A stretch of DNA of 64,000 bases, taken from assembly GCF_000423405.1 (NCBI RefSeq), contig NZ_KE384013.1:353142-417141 (forward strand), read 5' to 3'. Both the position numbers and the translations under genes were made by a program. This stretch comes from Mesonia mobilis DSM 19841 (GTDB lineage: Bacteria > Bacteroidota > Bacteroidia > Flavobacteriales > Flavobacteriaceae). The notes beneath the pieces are model-generated. The model searched no databases. It was given only the letters and a program-made list of their open reading frames with translations, and was not told where the DNA came from. Positions 60,735 through 64,000 of the stretch are shown in pieces (position 1 is the stretch's first letter; each line of letters begins with the position of its first letter).

Positions 60735-61247
60735 ATGATTAAGAGAATTTTAGTACTGATAATAATCTGTTGCGTAGCCTGTGTAGATGAGAAGCCTAAA
60801 GAAAACTCAGCGACAGAAGAAGTAGCTGTTAAAATTCCTACTTATAATTTTGAAGAACTTGAAAAAAACTTACCAACCGATCAAGAAAAAACTTACGTCG
60901 TTAACTTTTGGGCAACCTGGTGTGCCCCTTGCGTAGAAGAACTTCCGCATTTTTTAGAATTGAATAATAAAAAAGATGTTGAAGTAATACTAGTAAGTTT
61001 AGATATGCCGAAAATGAAAGAAACACAATTGGTTCCTTTCGTGAAAAAAAGAAATATTAAAGCAAAAGTAGTTTTGTTAGACGACCCAAGAAGTAATGTT
61101 TGGATCCCGAAAGTAGATGAAAATTGGGACGGAGCTATACCGGCTACTTTAATTTATAATACTAAAAACAGAAAATTTTACCCCCGAAAATTTGATACTT
61201 ACCAAGATCTGCTTGATGAAGTAGAGAATTTTAAAAATGAAATTTAA
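60735..61247 (+). CDS. TlpA-like thiol-disulfide oxidoreductase, lipoprotein
   Basis: 170 residues; lipid-acceptor C16 (IICCVAC). Thioredoxin fold with active site C63-AP-C66 (NFWATWCAPCVEELPHF), and cis-Pro in DGAIPATLIY. It reduces disulfides in the periplasm, for example in cytochrome or outer-membrane protein maturation. It is followed after 3 bases by a redoxin and then by two rhodaneses on the same strand. Confidence 0.92.
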   Translation: MIKRILVLIIICCVACVDEKPKENSATEEVAVKIPTYNFEELEKNLPTDQEKTYVVNFWATWCAPCVEELPHFLELNNKKDVEVILVSLDMPKMKETQLVPFVKKRNIKAKVVLLDDPRSNVWIPKVDENWDGAIPATLIYNTKNRKFYPRKFDTYQDLLDEVENFKNEI

Positions 61248-61250
61248 ATT

Positions 61251-61889
61251 ATGAAAACCTTAAAAATCTTAACCATCGCTGCTATAATAATTGCAGCATC
61301 TGCCTTTGCGGTCAATAATGTATTTGAAGAAGGAGAAGCTTCAAATTCATCTGAAAATGGATATGAAATAGGCGACGTAGCAACAGATTTTAAATTAAAA
61401 AATATAGATGGTAAACAAGTTTCTATGAGCGATTATTCAACAACTAAAGGGTTTATTGTTGTATTTACCACTAATCATTGTCCTTATGCAAAAGCTTACG
61501 AAAACAGAATTGTAGCGTTAGACAAGAAATACAAAACAAAAGGTTATCCTGTAATTGCCATTAACCCGAATAATCCCGAGAAAAATGAGCAAGACAGTTT
61601 TGAAAATATGCAAATAAGAGCTAAGCAAAAAGGCTTTACTTTTCCGTATTTATTAGATGAAGGACAAAAGATCTATCCTCAATACGGGGCAACCAAAACC
61701 CCACACGTTTATATTTTACAGAAAGAAAATAAAGCGTTAATTGTAAAATATATAGGAGCGATCGACGATAATTATCAAGATGTAAATGCTGTAGAAGAAA
61801 AGTTTGTTGAAAATGCTGTTGATGAATTACTAGCCGGTAAGGAAGTTTCTGTAAAGACAACCAAGGCAATTGGTTGTAGTATTAAATAA
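61251..61889 (+). CDS. Exported redoxin with single-cysteine active site
   Basis: 212 residues with a signal peptide (ASAFA). AhpC/TSA-type thioredoxin fold: GDVATDFKLKNIDGKQVSMSDY, then TTNHCPYAKAYENR with only C77 at the active position (CxxA), and YGATKTPHVYIL with the cis-Pro. A second Cys is near the C-terminus (AIGCSIK). This matches a peroxiredoxin-like or 'NHCPYAK' redoxin group of Bacteroidota. Likely in the same operon as the TlpA-like protein. Confidence 0.88.
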   Translation: MKTLKILTIAAIIIAASAFAVNNVFEEGEASNSSENGYEIGDVATDFKLKNIDGKQVSMSDYSTTKGFIVVFTTNHCPYAKAYENRIVALDKKYKTKGYPVIAINPNNPEKNEQDSFENMQIRAKQKGFTFPYLLDEGQKIYPQYGATKTPHVYILQKENKALIVKYIGAIDDNYQDVNAVEEKFVENAVDELLAGKEVSVKTTKAIGCSIK

Positions 61890-61918
61890 AAACTTACTTT
61901 TGTTGAAAAACCTTACTT

Positions 61919-62227
61919 ATGAAAGAATTATCTCAACAAGAATGGAAAGAACAATATGAGAATGACGAAAATGCATTTTTATTAGATGTTCGTACCGATG
62001 AAGAATATGAAGAAAAGCATATTCCTAACTCCACACAATTAGATATTTTTCAAGCTCAAAAATTTATGGATGAAGTAAATGAGTTTGATAAATCTAAAAA
62101 TTATTATGTGTATTGCAGATCGGGTAAACGAAGCGCACAAGCCTGCCAAATTTTAGACCAAGTAGGAGTAGAGAACACCTATAACTTACAAGGCGGAATT
62201 ATGGAGTGGGAAGGAGAAACCAACTAA
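61919..62227 (+). CDS. Cytoplasmic single-domain rhodanese
   Basis: 102 residues, no signal peptide. Rhodanese landmarks LLDVRTDEEYEEKHIPNS and active-site C66 in VYCRSGKRSAQAC. It transfers sulfane sulfur or acts in sulfur relay. It ends just before the second rhodanese, which has a lipoprotein signal, so the pair samples both sides of the membrane. Confidence 0.92.
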   Translation: MKELSQQEWKEQYENDENAFLLDVRTDEEYEEKHIPNSTQLDIFQAQKFMDEVNEFDKSKNYYVYCRSGKRSAQACQILDQVGVENTYNLQGGIMEWEGETN

Positions 62228-62238
62228 TACAATTACAG

Positions 62239-62655
62239 TTGAAAAATAAAATCTTATACCTTGCCGTCTTAGTGCTTTCGCTAAGTTTTTGCGTTTCCTG
62301 CAAAGAAGGAATTGCACAAGAAGAAGAAGAAGAAGAAGAAACCATCGAAATGGTAACCCCAGATGAGGCTGAAAACCTCTCTAAGATGGAAGAAGTGAAA
62401 GTTCTTGATGTAAGAACAGAAGAGGAGTTTAGTGCAGAGCACATCAAGAATGCTCAGAATATTGTTTACGATGAAAACTTTTCCGATAAAATCTCAGATT
62501 TAGATAAAAGTAAACCTGTAATCGTGTATTGCAAATCGGGAGGAAGAAGCGAAAAAAGCGCTCAAATATTAAAAGATTCCGGATTTGTAAAAGTTTACGA
62601 CCTTAAAGGCGGGATCACTCAATGGAAATACGATAAAAAAGAAACTGAAAAATAG
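62239..62655 (+). CDS. Rhodanese-like lipoprotein
   Basis: 138 residues from TTG 62239 (MKNKILYLAVLVLSLSFCVSC, lipid-acceptor C21); an earlier in-frame GTG at 62206 lies within the previous gene. After the signal comes a run of seven Glu from a GAA repeat. The rhodanese domain has VLDVRTEEEF and active-site C98 in VYCKSGGRSEKS. Envelope-located sulfurtransferase or binding protein. Confidence 0.88.
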   Translation: MKNKILYLAVLVLSLSFCVSCKEGIAQEEEEEEETIEMVTPDEAENLSKMEEVKVLDVRTEEEFSAEHIKNAQNIVYDENFSDKISDLDKSKPVIVYCKSGGRSEKSAQILKDSGFVKVYDLKGGITQWKYDKKETEK

Positions 62656-62661
62656 ATTTTT

Positions 62662-62969
62662 TTAGAGTTTATTTTTCAGTTTTAAAAATTCCTGTTCTAG
62701 AAAATTCAGCTTCTCTTCAACGTTAGAAGCTGAATTTTGTTCAGGGATGCGTTTGTAAAACACGTAACGTATTCTCCATAATTCTTCAACCCATTTAACT
62801 CAAAAATAAAATCGTCTACACTTTTGTGGTCTGCTCGTAAAGTGAGTTTGTTTTTGGTAATATATAGTCTTCGTAAAATAAGTTGATGGTTTACCAAAAC
62901 CAAAACCATACAGCCGTTATTTAATTTCTTATAAATAGTTGCTGGTACAAACTCTCCAATAACCACATC
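62662..62969 (-). pseudogene. 3' remnant of an S24 (LexA-like) regulator gene
   Basis: On the minus strand the first part reads DVVIGEFVPATIYKKLNNGC ... LILRRLYITKNKLTLRADH, the S24 peptidase-like domain of flavobacterial XRE/S24 regulators. After a 1-nt shift near 62797 the family tail ELWRIRYVFYKRIPEQNSAS..VEEKLNFLEQEFLKLKNKL follows to a stop at 62662-62664. The N-terminal helix-turn-helix half is missing beyond about 62969, where an unrelated gene fragment begins on the other strand. It is therefore truncated and frameshifted. Confidence 0.68.
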
Positions 62970-63193
62970 TTTTGGATAAAGTCTGGATAAACGATACTCA
63001 GTATTTTAATAATGTGCCTTTAGTGGCTTGGGAGTTTTATATAGGAGGTTACCAACCGGCTCAAAAATGGTTAAAAGATCGTAAAGATCAAGAGTTAACT
63101 TTTGAAGATGTTTTTCAGTATCAAAAAATCATAGTGGCACTTTCAGAAACCGATAGAATTATGAAAGAGATCGATAAAATAGAGATTGAATAA
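62963..63193 (+). pseudogene. C-terminal fragment of a type ISP restriction-modification enzyme
   Basis: A frame with no ATG: PHLLDKVWINDTQYFNNVPL then VAWEFYIGGYQPAQKWLKDRKDQELTFEDVFQYQKIIVAL (seen in parts), ending MKEIDKIEIE. FYIGGYQPAQKWLKDRK is the C-terminal signature of type ISP (LlaBIII-like) restriction-modification enzymes and related methyltransferases. Only the last 75 residues remain. It abuts the S24 remnant at about 62966, marking a rearrangement or deletion joint. Confidence 0.65.
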
Positions 63194-63206
63194 TTTGTGT
63201 GCCTAA

Positions 63207-63290
63207 TGAATGATTTTGATTATAAAAAAGCAGCTCGATTAGAAGATTATATATTTACAGAAGTTAAAGACAATTTAAGAAAAGCAACTT
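63207..63290 (+). other. Short truncated frame beside the IS element
   Basis: ATG-led frame of 27 codons (MNDFDYKKAARLEDYIFTEV...) ending TAG at 63288-63290. It looks like the 5' part of a gene cut by the IS30 insertion whose left end should lie near here. No family is recognised. Confidence 0.35.
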
Positions 63291-64000
63291 AGATTCAATA
63301 ACTCAACGCAACAAATCAAATTCTTAGATTTGTTTAAATGAAAACTAAAAAATACAAACGATTAACTTTCAAAGAAAGGGTCATTATTCAAACCCTAATG
63401 GAAGAAAATAAATCTAAAGCTTTCATCGCTAAAAAACTGAAAAGATCTAGATCTACCATTACTCGACAGATCAATAAATGGGTGATCGACTCTGATAGAT
63501 AAATATGATGCAACTTTAGCTAACTGGTTGGCAAAGGATGACTATCTCAACAAGAGAAATCTTGATAAAATAAATACATACAAAAGACTCAAGTTCTTTG
63601 TTTATAAAGGCTTATTGGAAGGTTGGTCTCCTGATCAAATTTCAGAAAGATTAAAAGATAAGTACCCAAATGATCCAGAGATGTCAATATCCTACGAAGC
63701 TATCTATATGCATATTTACAGACACAGACAGGCTAGTCTAAACAAAAAACTAATCAAGCTACTACCCTATCAAAAATCGCAGCGTAGAAGAGTTAATGCG
63801 AAAACAAAAAGAGGTACTAAAATAAAAGATATCATCAATATCAAAGAAAGACCGAAACACATTGAAGATAGGCAAGAAATAGGCCACTGGGAAGGTGATT
63901 TAGTCATTGGTAAAGGACAAAAAAGTGCTATTGGTACTATCGTAGAAAGAAAGTCTAGGTTCGTCTGTATTATCAAACTAAAAGACAGAAAATCAACAAC
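63291..64000 (+). mobile_element. IS30-family insertion sequence, left part (continues beyond window)
   Basis: Contains the transposase frames below and, before them, the palindrome AACAAATC-...-GATTTGTT (63310-63334), which may belong to the left end. The exact terminal inverted repeat cannot be set because the right end is outside the window. Confidence 0.7.
63338..64000 (+). pseudogene. IS30-family transposase, frameshifted and cut by the window edge
   Basis: Starts MKTKKYKRLTFKERVIIQTL, the IS30 N-terminal HTH (KAFIAKKLKRSRSTITRQINKW). It stops at TAA 63502 after VIDSDR. The reading continues one frame over as DKYDATLANWLAKDDYLNKR..., through YKGLLEGWSPDQISERL and YEAIYMHIYRH, to the DDE domain EIGHWEGDLVIGKGQKSAIGTIVERKSRF. 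The shift is explained by a tandem GATA duplication (GATAGATA at 63494-63501). IS30 does not normally use frameshifting, so this copy is likely inactive. Confidence 0.85.

Noticed and set aside
62319..62342. GAA trinucleotide repeat in the rhodanese lipoprotein
   Set aside because: A simple acidic linker after a lipoprotein signal, short and common; it could vary by slippage but there is no evidence for phase variation since the unit is 3 bases.
62701..62738. Hairpin AATTCAGCTTCT...AGAAGCTGAATT as terminator of the rhodanese gene
   Set aside because: It lies within the coding remnant of the S24 regulator and the T tract is weak, so I did not list it as a terminator.

Overview
This is an AT-rich chromosomal segment from a member of the Bacteroidota, almost certainly family Flavobacteriaceae; the genus cannot be fixed from the sequence. 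Supporting signs are a Na+-NQR operon followed by apbE, a type IX secretion Plug-family protein, DUF6702/M1-peptidase and carboxypeptidase-regulatory-like gene clusters, SGH/SC-type lipoproteins, weak Shine-Dalgarno sites, and promoters of the Bacteroidota TTG-N19-TAnnTTTG type. Most of the window is ordinary core chromosome. Accessory DNA is confined to a small flanked insertion at 7.3-8.3 kb, scattered palindromic repeats at 36-57 kb, and the right end beyond 62.6 kb.

Layout. 1-10.9 kb: end of a regulatory-like surface protein, aminotransferase, fatty acid desaturase, a TrkA-C membrane protein, rsmG, pruA, an NRDE-family protein, a single-gene insertion flanked by a 25-bp direct repeat, apaG, a decayed DUF3667 gene and the T9SS Plug-like protein. 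11-18.7 kb: nqrABCDEF, a small conserved protein and apbE, which is expected to flavinylate NqrB and NqrC. 18.7-28.2 kb (minus strand): methyltransferase, NUMOD4/HNH-type protein, map, HAD phosphatase, thioredoxin, gpmI, M15 peptidase, two acetyltransferases, clpP, tRNA-Gly(TCC), a beta-propeller lipoprotein, glsA and pepE. 28.3-34.4 kb: three related carboxypeptidase-regulatory-like proteins, DUF6702, an M1 metallopeptidase, tatA and a PAP2 phosphatase.

34.4-43.2 kb (minus strand) is a tryptophan/kynurenine catabolic cluster of the 2-aminomuconate route: kynU, kmo, a decarboxylase/hydratase, 2-aminomuconate deaminase, an aldehyde dehydrogenase, an SDR and ACMSD. The 3-hydroxyanthranilate dioxygenase that should link kynU to ACMSD is not in the window. 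44-48.6 kb holds small membrane and lipoproteins and a light-related cluster: an FeS photolyase-like protein, CRY-DASH, a DUF2256 mini-protein missed by length cut-offs, and a flavin reductase.

51.6-58.8 kb is the complete trp biosynthetic operon, trpL-E-G-D-C-F-B-A. Its start carries the best regulatory find in the window: a perfect TTG-N19-TATCTTTG promoter, an 18-residue leader peptide with three consecutive Trp codons, and a strong intrinsic terminator whose 3' half can instead pair with the leader's stop-codon region. This is a complete transcription attenuator. The same operon and the nearby kyn cluster are studded with palindromic repeats whose stems covary; one composite copy lies in frame inside trpF and adds about 40 residues.

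58.8-62.7 kb has YceI, a nitroreductase and a MarR regulator that share a TTGTA-N2-TACAA operator, then a TlpA/redoxin/rhodanese thiol cluster. The right end (62.66-64 kb) is a scrap yard: the tail of an S24-type regulator, the tail of a type ISP restriction-modification enzyme, a short truncated frame and an IS30-family transposase broken by a 4-bp duplication and cut by the window edge.
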